This document shows, one piece after another, positions 1-12,542 of a stretch of 64,000 nucleotides of DNA (positions are counted from its first letter, which is position 1; each line of letters begins with the position of its first letter). This DNA comes from Iris pallida. Its lineage: Eukaryota > Streptophyta > Magnoliopsida > Asparagales > Iridaceae. Location: the NCBI GenBank assembly GCA_029216955.1, contig JANAVB010031417.1:18322219-18386218 (forward strand), given 5' to 3'. The notes beneath the pieces were generated by a model. It ran no database searches. It had not been told where the DNA came from and was given only the letters and a program-made list of their open reading frames with translations. The position numbers and the translations under genes were made by a program.

Positions 1-702
1 TACCTTCGGAACTTGAACTTCTTCCATTGCCGTCGCTACCCCCTGCTCTTGTTGAGTTGCCACTGATCTGACTAAGGTGAACCGCTTCATGCCTGGAATA
101 TCAAAAGATACACTCCCTCTACGACAATCTATTGTCGCATGACTGTCTTTCAGCCAGTCCATGCCTAAGATAACGTCAAAATTTCCAACAAGAAATTCTA
201 TCAACCGGGCGGGTAAGGAATGCCTGCAAACTACAACGCTACATGCTAGAATAACTCTACTAACTCCTACGAGCCCATTACCAGTGAGTATATTTAACCT
301 CCCTGGCAATGCCTCGAATTCCATTCCTAGCCGTGTTGTAAATTGTGCAGATATAAATGAGTGCGATGCTCCCGAATCAAACAATGCTACTGCGGGATAA
401 GAGGCGACGAGAATGTTACCTGCCACAACATCTTCCGATGCCAATGCCTCTTCCAAGGACAGAGTGAATGCCTGCCCTCGACCTCCTTGTTGGTTCCCAT
501 ACTGCGGTCTAGCCTGGTGCTGCTGCTGGCCCCTTCCTTGATGATGCTGGGGTGGTCTATGCTGGTGCTGCTGCATCGACGGTCCATGCTGCCGAAACAT
601 CTGAGCCTGTGTCATGAACGGACGCTGTGCCAACGGTCTTACTGCTACCGCTGGTCCTCGATACTGTCCTGTCCCTGGTGCTGGCAGAGCAAGAAATTGT
701 TA
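1..702 (-). pseudogene. Retropepsin (protease) region of element 1, partial
   Basis: The minus-strand frame continues from the zinc knuckles after an in-frame TAA at 700-702. It begins with a Q/H/R/P-rich linker and then a retroviral-type aspartic protease. The catalytic triplet D-S-G sits at about 367-378 in the context LFDSGASHSFIS, and the second conserved loop reads VILGMDWL further downstream. In an active element this enzyme would cleave the Gag-Pol polyprotein inside the particle. No other stop is seen between 699 and the left edge, so the domain itself is well kept although it is cut off from gag by the stop. RT should follow beyond the window. Confidence 0.8.
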
Positions 703-1967
703 CACTGGTCCTCCTGACCTCGAATTCATGGGACATATGGTAACCCGATGATTTGGATTTCCACATATCAAACACTGCCCGTTCAATGTCCGACACACAT
801 CTCTAGTGTGCCCTATCTTTCCGCAATAAGTGCAGCCCGCTGGGGGTGCTGGTTCTTCCTCTGTTGCTGTTGCTGCTGCCTGGGTGGTGGTGCTGGTCCT
901 CGCAGTGCCACATCGTGGATACGAATGCCAGGGGATGATGCTGTTGTTCGGGGCGCTACTCCTCCTCCTCCTTCAATCTGACTGTGGGATCTCTTCTGAC
1001 CCCCAGTCCTGGCCACAATCCTCTGAACGGTTATCTCATGCCTTCGAGTCGCCGTCAATACTTCATCAAAAGTCTGGTAATTGTGCCCCTCTATCAATTG
1101 CAAGAGCTCAAGATGAAACCCCTGCTGGAACCTCATAGCCCTCTGGCTCTCTGTTGCTACCATTTCTGGGGCGAACCTACTCAATCTGCAGAACTCTGTT
1201 GCATAAGCATCTACAGTCTTGCCAGCCTGTCTAAGGTTGATAAACTTCTGTTGTAGCTCAAACTGCGTCACAACTCTATAGTACTTTGTCTTGAATCTTG
1301 CTGTAAAATCGTCCCAAGCCACAGGACGTCTGATGCCTATCTCCTCTGATTCCCACCAATCACGTGCGAGATCCTGAAGTAACAACTTCACCTGATCCAC
1401 ACGTTCTTCTGCCGGCACCTTAGCGGCTGTCAAAATGGCCTCAATATCCTTAAGCCATGCATCTGCTGAGATGGCATCCTCCGTGCCTTCGAAACGGCGG
1501 GGGTTGTACTTGCAAAACCTGGCTGACGCTCCTGAATCTGTCCTTGCCCCTCTTTCCAAAGCTGTCTGCAATCCTTGGTTAAGTAGTATATTCTGCTCTT
1601 GTAACTGAGCGTGCATGCGCTGCTGGGCTAACATCTGATGTTGCTGAGTAGCCATCATCCCTCTCATGATCTCCAGAAGGACTGGTGTGTCTACTTCCAC
1701 AGGGGTAGGTGGAACTGTTGGTAGTGGTGGAACATCCGGATACTACGGTCCAGCTGCTGCTTCTACTATTACTTCTTCTTGGATGGTCTCTTGAGTTAGT
1801 ACCGGCCCTTGTTGCTGAACAACATGGTCAGGTTGTCCGTGTTTCCCTTGTTGTTGTTGTCCAGTCCTGGCAGATACGGACGAAGTGCCCCTAAAAAAAG
1901 GGACAAAAGAACAATCAAACGATCGGACATGAAAGATCAATGAAGTCAAAGGATACCGGAATGTCAA
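703..1967 (-). pseudogene. Gag of element 1 (capsid plus two zinc knuckles), broken
   Basis: Structural Gag that would form the particle and bind genomic RNA. A Q-rich N-terminal stretch lies at about 1743-1900, followed by an in-frame TAG near 1738-1740. The longest open segment is 813-1700 (about 295 codons) and carries a Retrotrans_gag-like capsid core with motifs such as FEGTEDAISADAWL, DLARDWWE and FCRLSRFAPEM. A one-base frameshift in the CAG/CAA-rich stretch near 850-880 moves the nucleic-acid-binding part into the next frame. There, around 722-840, two CX2CX4HX4C knuckles are visible (CTYCGKIGHTRDVC and CLICGNPNHRVTIC). At least two lesions make it a pseudogene; similarity is to plant Tekay-type gag. 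Confidence 0.85.
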
Positions 1968-2087
1968 GTTAGAGTCGAGAGTAACGAATCATGAGATCAA
2001 GGGGGAACATGTGTGATTGAGACATCCTATAAATTAAAACACCCCACAAGTCTGAAATCAGACCTGCATAGGCCACCACTAAAACCT
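1968..2087 (-). other. Leader of element 1 with candidate primer-binding region
   Basis: This is the untranslated stretch between LTR and gag on the minus strand. Just inside the LTR end lies AGGTTTTAGTGGTGGCC, which matches the same position in element A (12334 on, TGGTTTTAGTGGTGGCCC) and resembles element B (19018 on, TTTTTTTGGCGGCCCATG). Conservation at this place suggests a primer-binding site, but I could not assign the tRNA. Confidence 0.45.
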
Positions 2088-5000
2088 TATCACGCCCCAG
2101 AACCAGAATACTGGAGAGCGGGGAAATGACTCAGCCAGCTACGTATTACGGGTAGAAGAATATCGTATAATACGATCAATGCTGTATAAAAGACGAGGGG
2201 GTACATACTACATGAAAGTCTCGCTATGGTCACTTCACATCTATTGTCTCAATCATTCAAACAAGAAGCAATAACAGAGAACATTTAAGATAAAGCAATA
2301 AGGCGTCCCAAACGCTTAGTCAAAATGTTCTTGAGATCTGGCTTTTTAAAACATAGCCAGATGATATAGCAACATATACACAATTGTTATCAGCTGCAGT
2401 CTGACTTAATTACAATTATGTAAAAGTAAGTACAAGATTATCCGACTAACATGTCGGTGCCAAGCGGCAAAATGTAAAGTAATTAGCAAAACGAACGAGG
2501 AAGTAAGGAACCCACTCGAGTCCTCCTGCGATTATCCCTCTAGTATTGACCATCTTGGAGGTAGAAGTAAGATGAGTCCTCGGGGACCGGCTCTAAATCT
2601 GGCCATGCAAAACCAGAGAGGTTAGACCTCTAATAGCAAGTACCGCAAGGAAGCACGATATGAGGCATTAAACCAGTAAATAAGAGAATATAATAATAGA
2701 TCTCTGCTTGCTACTGGAATTCACGTAACATCACGACACTTCGAACCAACTTTTCAACCAAACAAGGACAGAAGTTGGCCCGTCATGTCCTGATGCTCTG
2801 ATCATCTCAGTTAGGTAACATAGTAGGTACAGTACACAAACAAATCAACTTAAACGGCCATCCAACTCCTACGGCTTACTACTGTGAGTTCCAAGTTATC
2901 CTGAAATTATGCAATAAGGATTTCTCAATTCTTACTATGGGCAAGCAAGGCTAGTCTATCCAATCAATCAATTGCGCCAATCATGAATTAGACGAGTCCC
3001 AACGGGACGCCCGTCATCAATATACAATATACAATAATATAAGCAGATACCGCTCCCTGCCCGTGTGGCAGATTTGCAGTATTTGTGGGAACCAGCCGGC
3101 CTGTTGGGCACTAATAGTCCCAAGAGGGCTGCCATGTAAGAACTCGGGAATCCATTCTCTCCATACAATCATTATTTTATTTAACTTAGTAGCCTCTATG
3201 TTAAGTGAAATCCCATGCCGTGGATCATGGTCATTTCAGAATGAGTACTTCCGTACAAAGTACGATATGCTCAACTCTACAACGATACCCGTGTAGTTAG
3301 GTTGTAGGTCTTACATAGCGTAATGCAACAATTAAAACTAACCACGGAATAATTATGCCTTGACCATAAAGTACACATGCTGCTTTCGTAAAATAAATAA
3401 ATAAATTGTAGCCTGCATGTATCTATATGTCAATATTCGGGATTGGCCAATCGATTTCAATAGTTCATAGTTGATATGAACGTATCTTATTCCATTCAAT
3501 TCAATAAGACGACTAGCCAGTCTCTTAGTTCCAACTAGAAACGCATGTCAATTATAAATCAAGATAACAATCAATGTTAATTAATGCCAAATTAGGGAAA
3601 TAAAATCCATCTCATGCGATTGGGAAATAAAAATCTCATGCGGCTGAAAAATATGGTTGAGAAATAAATAATCCATACGGCTGAGAAATGAGATTGGGAA
3701 ATAATTAATTCATGCGGCTGAAGAATGAGATTGGGAAATAATTAATCCATGCGGCTGAGAAATGAGATTGGGAAATAATTAATCCATGCGGCTGAGAAAT
3801 GAGATTGGGAAATAATTAATCCATGCGGCTGAAAAATGAGATTCTCATGCGGCTGTGAAATGAGATTCGGAAATAAATAATCCATGCGGCTGAGGAATGA
3901 GATTGGGAAATAATTAATCCATGCGGCTGAGAAATGAGATTGGAAAATAATTAATCCTTGCGGCTGAGAAATGAGATTCTCATGCGGCTGTGAAATGAGA
4001 TTGGGAAATAAATAATCTATGCGTCTGAGGAATGAGATTGGGAAATAATTAATCCATGCGGCTGAGAAATGAGATTCTCATGCGGCTGTGAAATGAGATT
4101 GGAAAATAAATAATCCATGCGGCTGAGGAATAAGATTGGGAAATAATTAATCCATGCGGCTGAAAAATGAGATTGGGAAATAATTAATCCATGTGGCTGA
4201 GAAATGAGATTCTCATGCGGCTGTGAAATAAGATTGGGAAATAAATAATCCATGCGTCTGAGGAATGAGATTGAAAAATAATTAATCCATGCGGCTGAGA
4301 AATGAGATTCTCATGCGGCTGTGAAATGAGATTGAAAAATAAATAATCCATGCGGCTGAGGAATGAGATTGGGAAATAATTAATCCATGCGGCTGAGAAA
4401 TGAGATTGTGAAATAATTAATCCATGCGGCTGAGAAATGAGATTCTCATGCGGCTGTGAAATTAGATTGGGAAATAAATAATCCATGCGACTGAGGAATG
4501 AGATTGAAAAATAATTAATCCATGCGGCTGAGAAATGAGATTCTCATGCGGCTGTGAAATGAGAGACCCATCTTCTCAGAAAATCTGAGAAGGATGGTCA
4601 TGGAACCCTTGGCTTCCAAGCTCCATAAAACCTTCACCGTAAGTCCAAATTTGGACTTCCATAGGTCAAAATGGGATAGAACAAAATTCTCTACAACATG
4701 GAACCATCAAAACTTGGAAATAACAATGTTTAATAGATCAAAACCCAAGAAATCCGAAAATACTATAAACTTAGATCTAGAAGAATTTAGCCATAGAAAT
4801 TGAAAATGCCAAGCACTAAAGTGTCTTAGAATATTGAGAGGAAGACAATGGAACAACGAAAATAGAGATCCATCAAGAAGCAAGTTGGCACTTGCCTATC
4901 TCTTCTAGGTTGGTGGAAGAGTTATGAGGAAGAAGAAGAGTAATGAAGAGAGAGAAAGGGGATGGGCTTTTAAACGAAGGAGTGGTGGTAGGTGGGGGTT

Positions 5001-5231
5001 TATTTCGGTTCATGATGGACCAACATAATTAAACCAATCTGAGACGAACCCATAGCAAAGCTAAAGCAGAGTATAAAAGCAGAAAGTAAAGTGCAGGAAT
5101 AAAATTACAGAAAATTAATTAACATGAAATTTAAAGGGATTTAAATACAGAGCAATACATGATAAATATAAAATATTTACATTTAAACAGTACATACATT
5201 CTAAAAATACGTATTTTGGGAATGGGAAGTG
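2088..5231 (-). repeat. LTR of element 1 (5' LTR, minus orientation)
   Basis: On the minus strand the 3' end is at 2088 (CTGGTTCTGGGGCGTGATA), nearly the same as the end of solo LTR C. The region 4600-4930 (minus) matches 58400-58720 of LTR C closely, for example around TAGATCTAAGTTT and GGTTTTGATCTATTAAAC, so both belong to one family. The outer end near 5226-5234 is uncertain because the expected TGTAACA start has decayed. The LTR holds a tandem array (3596-4563) that takes the place of the different array found in LTR C. Small ORFs in this LTR are repeat artefacts. No other gene is seen. Confidence 0.75.
3596..4563. repeat. Tandem array, ~37-bp unit with higher-order structure
   Basis: Roughly 25 units carrying CATGCGGCTGAGAAATGAGA followed by TTGGGAAATAATTAATC. 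A shorter variant starting TCTCATGCGGCTGTGAAAT recurs near 3842, 3976, 4075, 4212, 4310, 4444 and 4541. The spacings alternate at about 98 and 135 bp, which implies a higher-order unit of one short copy plus two or three long copies. The array lies in the middle of the LTR of element 1. Confidence 0.9.
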
Positions 5232-6776
5232 ACTGTTGTGAAGGTCAACCAGACGGCCTATGAAGCCATGATCAAATCCAGGACCACCCCTCGCACTGCA
5301 ACAACTTCTGCTACGAGCAAAGTGCGCCCAGTGAGGGTCCCCAGGACTGCTGCGCAGTTTGATGTTTCTGCTGTTGCACAGTCTGCTTCCAAGACTGTTG
5401 CACAATCTGCTGAATCTGTCACCAAGACTGTTGCGCAGTCTAAGGTCTCTGCTGCCAAGACTGTTGCACAGTCTGTTGTCTCTGCTGTTGCACAATCTGC
5501 CTTCACTACTCATGCGCAGTCTGCTGTTGCCAGTGCACAAACTACTTCCTATGCTGCCCTGTCAAAGTACAAGACTCCTCTATCCTTGGCGCAGTTGGCT
5601 GCAATTCTGCCTGCGCAGTCCATTACTCCAGCAACCAGAGTGCATCCCAAACACTCTGTGGCCAGAACTCCTGATACGCAAACCACAGTATCTGTGGCCA
5701 GAACCAAAAAGCCATCTGCCAGAACTCCTAATGCGCAATCTGCCAGTGCGCAAGCTGTGCCAGCGCAGTCCAAAAGAGACAGCCCTTTGGCTAATCTTTC
5801 TTCCTCTCACAGCAAGGAGAAAGGCTCTACTCCTCTTTCCAAACACCCTGTTGCTCCTGCGCAATCCACTGGGGGTAGTCTTTTGGCTATTCCTCCTCCT
5901 CTCCAGAACAAAGAAAAAGGCCCGTTGGTCTTTTCTCAAACTTCCTCGTTCCGTGACTTGGAAGACGACAGAGGGAAACGCTCTTTAGCTAACCCTTCTT
6001 CACAAAACAAAGGAAAAAGCCCTTTGGTCTTTTCTCAGTCTTCCTCGGTCTTTACCGTAGAAGATCAATCTGAACGTGCCTCGGCACCAGTCAGTACAAG
6101 AACTCTTTCAGATAAGGATTCTTCTCTCCATGTCAAAAGAACTTGTACTGATCAAAGAGATATTCTGCCTACTCCGGTAGCAGAATTCCAAGATCTCCCA
6201 ACTCTCAAGATATCCCGATCTAAACAGGGAAAATTGCTGGTGTCTCAGACAGAAACCCCTGGGGGTGAGTTTGCTGATCTAAGAACTTATCTCAATCGAC
6301 CAACTTCGGTGAAACGCAAACAGCCAATGCCGAAGACCAATAAGCATCAGAGACAAACTTCCAGGATCAAAAATCCGAATACCTATGCTAATGAAGTGAG
6401 TACTTCCCTGTACACTCAAGGGACAAAACATTTGAAGAACCGGAACCATGTTCCGAATATTGTCAAAGAACACATCCCTCGAACTTTTTCTCGTCCCGTT
6501 GCTGTCCCTGATCTCCGAGAACACCTCAAGCAAAAATGGGACAACATCGCAACATCCCCAGTGCAACCACTTGGACACTATTGCAATCACAAAGTGGTCA
6601 TCAAGTGTTGTTATCAGACAACAAGACGATCTGTCTTCGATCGTCTGAACTTTACAAACTCTGAACCTATATCAGAAGATGAAGATGAAGTTTTGTACGC
6701 TTCTGTCAACATGACTTCCAGAGACACTAGGGGTAGGAAATGTTCGAAGTACGGTAAGCCTCGTAAGCCAAGCTAG
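5229..6776 (+). pseudogene. Gag N-terminal region of element 2, low-complexity, 5'-truncated
   Basis: About 515 open codons in the same frame as the related part of element 3 (43798-45114). The N-terminal ~200 residues are built from A-Q-S and A-K-T repeats (VAQSASKTVAQSAES and variants), in which the codon pair GCG-CAG recurs. A basic middle and C-terminal part follows with stretches shared with element 3, such as LYASVNMTSRD near the end. The first visible codons align internally with element 3 (TVVKVNQTAYEAM against MVVQFDQSAYEEM), so the true start lies to the left and has been removed. The frame ends at a stop near 6774; homology then resumes at once. Its role beyond Gag N-terminus is unknown. 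Confidence 0.7.
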
Positions 6777-6782
6777 CGGTAT

Positions 6783-8607
6783 TTGGATCTACTCCAAGAA
6801 TCTTCTGATGGAGTATTCCAACATACCATATCCCGAAGCCGAGACACAATCGGTCAAAGGAATCTTCAAGATCCTTCCGGTCATCTTCCTCTTTCTCAGT
6901 CAGAAGATGATTCTTTCTCCGACTACGATGCATACAGCGAAGGTTCGGAACAGACAGTGTCCTCCACTGTACATAGAGAAGTGACAGCTTATGTTGTCAC
7001 TGAAGACCCAGATGCTTCCAGTTCAGCTAGTCAAGAACAAAGAATAGCTGCGCTAGAAGACAAATTGAAAACCATAGCTGAAATGGTCGCCAGTATGCAT
7101 TCTATCATAGTGGCCCAACATACCGTACCACCGACCATACCTCCTGCAAATCCTGAAATTATAGTATCGTCGGTACCTATCAATACAGGGCTGGGGGTAG
7201 CAGCTCCTCAAGTACCTCCGGTACAGGTCCAACCTACACCCAGTCAGTCAGGTGCTGGGGGTAGTACTTACCACGCTGTTCCTCCCCCTAACACTGTGAC
7301 TCAGCCTGCTCCCTCTACATCAGTGGAAGATGCCAATGAAGTTGTCAAGCTCCTGCGCATTCAGTTCGAGGCCTTCAAAGAGAAAGACAACTTGCAAAGG
7401 TTAGGGATCAAGCAACCTTATCCAGTTGAATAGAAGGAAGTCCCATTTCCTCCTAAGTACAAAATCCCAACAATCTCGTTGTTTGATGGCAGCACTTCTC
7501 CCAATCAGTTCATTAATCACTTCGAGGTAATGACTGTCCAACTTCAACCAAATGACGCTCTTCTTACCAGGGTGTTCGTTGGCTGTTTAGCCGGCGTAGC
7601 ATACGATTGGTACAGAAGCTTGCCCGATGGTTGTATCACCTCCTTCTCTGGTCTAAAACAAATTTTCTTGGAACGATTCTATGAGGGTATCAACGACATG
7701 ACTATGTCAGCCCTCAATAAAATCAAACAAAGACACAATGAAACTGTTGAAAGTTTTATTGAAAGGTTCCGCCGGAAAGCTTTGAAAATGCCTCCTGGAA
7801 CTCCGGCTGCTGTCACCATAGATACATGTAAGGCAAATCTTTTGCCTATCATCATCATGTGGACAGGGTCAACTCAGTTCCAAGACTGGCCATCCTTCAT
7901 TGTCAATGCTAAAGCAGCTGAAGTTAGCGTCGACAAATTCAAGCAGCTGGGGGTACAAATGTCTAACCCCGATCGGGATGAACACCAGACATCAGGTGGT
8001 GGTAATCGCCAGAACAACCGCAAGAGAAAAGAAACTTTGAATATCAACTTGACGAATAAGAACAAAGAATCTCTGGCGGTCAACGTAACTCCCCCTACGT
8101 CCACTTCTACTCCTTCAGCACCTCCAGCAAGGGAACCTCGTCCGAAAGTAGAGTACTCTTTTGACAAGAATGATACAGTGAGCATCTTTGATTGCTTGAT
8201 CAAAAGCAATAAGCTCCAGCTCCCAGATCCCAAGAAGCCTGATGAGGTCGGTAAGACTGATCATCATAAGTACTGTGTTTATCACAGATTCATTGGACAT
8301 CCCACTCGAGCATGTTATGTGCTCAAAAGCAAAATTCAAGAGCTGGTTAACGCTGGTGTTGTCACTCTGCAACAAGACGAGAAGACTGTTACCGCAAACA
8401 TGGTCTCAGTTTAATTCGGTGACTTCCCGTCCCAGATGGTACAACATGGTGTCATTCCTATCCCCAAAGCTATTCTTGAGATTGAGAATCTCCCTCCTCC
8501 ATGAAGTGAAGGTCTCGTCCCCTTGTCTCCTGACAATGGCGAGATTATGTGGATTCATCCGGATCTTGCTTCAGAGTTCGAAGTTTCTTCTTCCTCCAAG
8601 AAGAAAG
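6783..8607 (+). pseudogene. Gag capsid region of element 2 with CHHC knuckle
   Basis: Continuation of gag. It has a coiled-coil-like stretch near 7030-7130, a proline-rich linker, then the Retrotrans_gag capsid core (about 7479-7960; motifs FINHFEVMTVQL, YDWYRSLPDG, FLERFYEG). A single knuckle of C-X2-H-X4-H-X4-C type follows (CVYHRFIGHPTRAC, near 8274-8315), the variant expected for Tat elements. Lesions: TAG at 7431-7433 where element 3 has TGG, TAA at 8412-8414, and a TGA near 8502. The frame is finally interrupted at 8607 by insertion of element A within the K/S-rich segment that precedes the protease. Confidence 0.85.
8603..8607. other. Target-site duplication GAAAG, left copy
   Basis: GAAAG precedes the LTR start TGTAAGCC at 8608. 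The same GAAAG follows the terminal TGACA at 26085 (copy 26086-26090). This proves 8608-26085 entered as one unit into element 2. Confidence 0.95.
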
Positions 8608-11600
8608 TGTAAGCCCTCTGGATTTTTAGGGTTATTTTTAATTTTTAAATAATTTATTTTCGATAAATATTTTTATTATATTTAGTTTTGATAATTAAAT
8701 ATATTATTCGTGACTTTGATTTTTGGAGCGCCAGAGATGTCATCCCCTCGAAACGCTCTTTATGATTTTTGTTCTAGACAAATTTATCTTCATGTTGATA
8801 TATCATGTTCCACCTAAACTTATTTCCTTGTGCTCTATTTGCATCGTAGAACTTTCGGGTCAAATTAGGCCATTTGAATTATTATTAAATTCCCACTTTT
8901 ATTTTTGATCATAATGTGTACCTTACCGTGACTTTTAATTTAGGAGCACAAGACTAGTTATTTTCTTCAAACCAATTTGTCATGCATGATCTACTCGAGA
9001 TACTCTCCGTCCATGACTATCGTGTCCCACTCAGACACACTCTCTTGTGCTTCATTTTTATCGTACGACTTTTCGGACAATTGACCCAATCCCGATTTAT
9101 CCCACCGAGTCTCATTTAATTCCAACTTGTATTGGAGACGCCAGTTTGACCCAAACTGGTCGACCCAAGATATGGACACGGACCATTTTGAGTCTACTAC
9201 ACACGTGCCACTTGTGTCCCATCTAATTTAGTCTCCGTGTACTATTTATTTATCAAGGATTATCATCGACTAATTTAAGTTATTTTAATTATCGGGACCC
9301 AATTAGATCCAATTGCGACCCGACCCGACTCAAGTTGACCCAACACCAAACACCATGACAACATCCATCATCCATACCCAAACACACAACACCAATAAAG
9401 TAATTCTACAAAACACCAAACACCCAAACATCACTATCACCCTTTATTTAAAACACACTCCCATCACTATCACTCCTCTCTCTCAAACACTCCCACACCC
9501 TCCCCCATAACCGAATACACAAACCCCCCTCATTCGGCCATCTCTCTCTCCTCTCTCTACTTTTTAGTACATTCTCTCTCTTTCTTAATATAAACACACA
9601 TCACCATCACCTCTCTCTCTCCCTCTAATTTAAAACACACCATCACTACCACCATACTCTCCCTCACTCTACCCCCCCACCCAACAGGAGCAGCACTCCT
9701 CCCTCTCCCTTTCGGTCCACTCTCCCCCTCTCATCATCTCTCTCACACTCTCCTCCTCCTTCTAAACCGAGAGCTCCCTCCACTCCTCCTTCTTCTTCAT
9801 CATCAACTCCTTCACCACCACCACTCTCTCACCCTCTATGGCCGACCACCCCACCACCATGGCCGGCCACAGCCTCCTCTAGGCCGGCAGCACCCCCTTG
9901 GCCGGAGCACCACCACCCCCTTCACCATCAACATCACTCCATGGTGAGCTCCTCCACTCCTCCTTCTTCATTTTATTATGCATAGGTATATATAAAAATA
10001 TATTCTTCTATGGATAAATATGCAAATGTGTATAAATGTGCTAGTATGTGAATGTGTGATTAATAGGGGTATTCCATTTTATGTGGGTTTATGTATAATT
10101 TAATGTAGGAATTAATTTCATAAGTCTTGTTAAAATGAATCCATGTATATACAATATTGTGTATATATATATATGTATTTCTTGTATGATTATACATATA
10201 TATATAAATATATACTCCTACAAGTATAAGTGTATCAATGTAGTTTATACATATAAATTATAATGTATATGTATACCCCTTCTAAATACATATGTAAAAA
10301 TATACACTTTGTCTCATTATGTATATATCAATATAAATGGTGCTCTTTCATAGATATGTATATATATACTTTTTCGTATATATATATATATATATAAATA
10401 TGTATATACTATTAGTCTCTTTATGTATATATGTGTATATATACATATACTCTTCCATGTAAATACTATTCCATGTATATATACATAATGTATATACTAT
10501 TAGTCTCTTTATGTATATATGTGTATATATACATATACTCTTCCATGTAAATAAACTTTATTTCTTCATGTACAAATATACATATATATATACTCTTAGC
10601 CTCATTATGTATATATATGTAGAAATATATATATACTCTTCCATGTATACAAATGTATATATACAGGTATATACTTACTTTTTCATGCATGTATGCAATA
10701 TCCTTATATATATTTTTCCTTCACATGCATATACTTTTATATATATGCTCTATGTATACTCGTGTATATATATATATATGATTTCAAATATAGACTAGTG
10801 TACATAAATTTCTACTTGTATATGCACGTTTTATATATACAACTTGTATGTATATTTTCTTACATGTAAAATTATTAGATATAATTTTTTTATAAATATT
10901 CTTGTATATATTCATGTATGTATATATGTCCTCGTGTGTATATACTTATGTATATATTCTTTTTATATGTAAAACTTGTGTGTTCCCTTGCAAATAGGTA
11001 ACTTAGTATACATATATATTTTTCATGTACGTATACATATATGTACGTACGTATATACGTATACTCAACTTTGTGTGTGAATGAAAATATAAATCATGAA
11101 TGTTTGTTTAACTTATCGTAAATCGTGGTTGTTGTATTTGTAGGTACCCCAGACGATACGATCTTGATTACGGAGCCCGGATCTTCGCTTGCGACTCCTG
11201 GAGTTTCAGGCAAGTATACCTTGCCTTGTATTACTGGTTTATTCATTCATACTTATATTGTGCACTTGGTAGAGTGGACGTAGTTGTGTGTCCGAGTGAT
11301 ACCTCGGATACAGTCGATGACGGCAATGACATCGAGCTTCATGTACTTGACTTAGGCTTATGTGACCTTCCTTAAGTTGTGGAATCATAGTCATGATTCC
11401 CATGACCCTGACACGTGTTACGACACGGCACTGAGTGAGTTCATACCATGGCACGGGCTTGCGCATTCGACTGATCATCGATGCAAGGGTTCGTATCCTG
11501 GTACATAGAATGGTTAGGTTGTGTCTAGTTATTGGGACCTTACATTTAGAGTCGGAATGTTCAAGTGGTGGATACGACTTGTACATTTCCGAGGGGCTGG

Positions 11601-12333
11601 GGAAGACAATTAATAGACGTATGGGACAGTCAAAATATCTGAGAAAGGGCCAAGTCGCTCAGTGTTGCCCGGATGAGTGGGACCTCGGCTCGTGATCCGA
11701 CGTCGGCTCGTGCTTCGACGCCAAAGCCTTATTACCTACCCATACGTACTAGGGTTGTCTTCAAAGTGCATTCACTTAGCTGGTTAGTTCACCCTTTACA
11801 GTTATTCAGTATTACTTTATGGCATGTTTACTCTGTATCTTGCTATGTCCCCTGAGGACCTGGATGCTTTCCAGATTTAGACGATCACTTGCAGTTGACT
11901 GGGTGCGAACCGGGACTTGAGACAGGACTTGCTGCAGTAGACAACGAGGTGCTTCCTGAGGAGTTTCCTTGACTCAGGGTATGGTGTTGTTTAGGTTATG
12001 AGCATCATTATCTAGTTAGTCGATGATCATGACTAGTTATCTTTCTACTTTCAGTATTTTTATTCAGTGTTGTACCCCGTGGGCTTGTACCTACCAGACA
12101 ATTCAGTTGTATTTATTTCAGACTCCATGTTATTTCCAGTTTTATACATTTCAGCATTACTTTCTTTGTTTCTGTCGATGAGATCTAGATGATACCACTT
12201 GCCTGTGTAGTATAGTTATTTTTACAGCGTAGTACGCCTAAGTGAGTCCATTAAATTGGGCAGCTCACTCTAGGCCGTATCAGCTGGCCAGGTTATGTCC
12301 TAATCCCATATGTTTTGGGAGCGGGGCGTGACA
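8608..12333 (+). repeat. 5' LTR of element A (3726 bp)
   Basis: Begins TGTAAGCCCTCTGG and ends GGAGCGGGGCGTGACA. The 5' half has a pyrimidine-rich leader-like block (about 9480-9960) with CATGGCCGGCCACAGCC, then a long AT-rich section with many TATATGTATATAC repeats (9970-11070). The 3' third is unique sequence (11080-12333). It matches the two pieces of the second LTR except for ~480 bp (about 10049-10528) lost there. Short ORFs inside are not supported as genes. Confidence 0.93.
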
Positions 12334-12542
12334 TGGTTTTAGTGGTGGCCCATGCATGTCTCGTTTATCGTTTCGGTTACGTTACTGTGCCGACTCGAGC
12401 CTGCGATTAGGATTAGCAGTGTTAGGATCTCATCCACTTGTGATTATAGCCTTTGAACCTCAACTCGTATTCAATTATTGATTTCCTTGTATCTTGCTTC
12501 CTTCTGTCCCTTTTGTAATAGAATTCTATCTATTTCAGAGAG
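12334..12542 (+). other. Leader of element A with candidate primer site
   Basis: Directly after the LTR lies TGGTTTTAGTGGTGGCCCAT, conserved with element 1 and partly with element B at the same place. This is the expected position of a tRNA primer-binding site; the tRNA is not identified. Nothing else is seen. Confidence 0.5.

Larger units (their letters stand above)
1..5231 (-). mobile_element. Element 1: Ty3/gypsy chromovirus-type LTR retrotransposon, partial
   Basis: Minus-strand element running off the left edge. Reading on the minus strand, the order is LTR (2088 to ~5231), a leader, gag, then protease; RT, RNase H, integrase and the 3' LTR would lie outside the window. The gag type and the LTR terminus (GGGGCGTGATA, probably a decayed TGACA end) place it near the plant Tekay/Del chromoviruses; this lineage call is inference. 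Its LTR is homologous to solo LTR C at 58145-60850. It ends where the gag-like ORF of element 2 begins, so it probably inserted into element 2, but the second target-site copy is out of view. Confidence 0.8.

Noticed and set aside
4017..4486. Minus-strand ORFs of 78 and 100 codons with HENLISQPHG repeats
   Set aside because: They are translations of the 37-bp tandem array; unit length and repeats explain them fully.
5258..5939. Long minus- and plus-strand ORFs overlapping the AQS repeats of element 2
   Set aside because: Shadow frames of the repetitive gag N-terminus; element 3 supports only the 5229-6776 frame.
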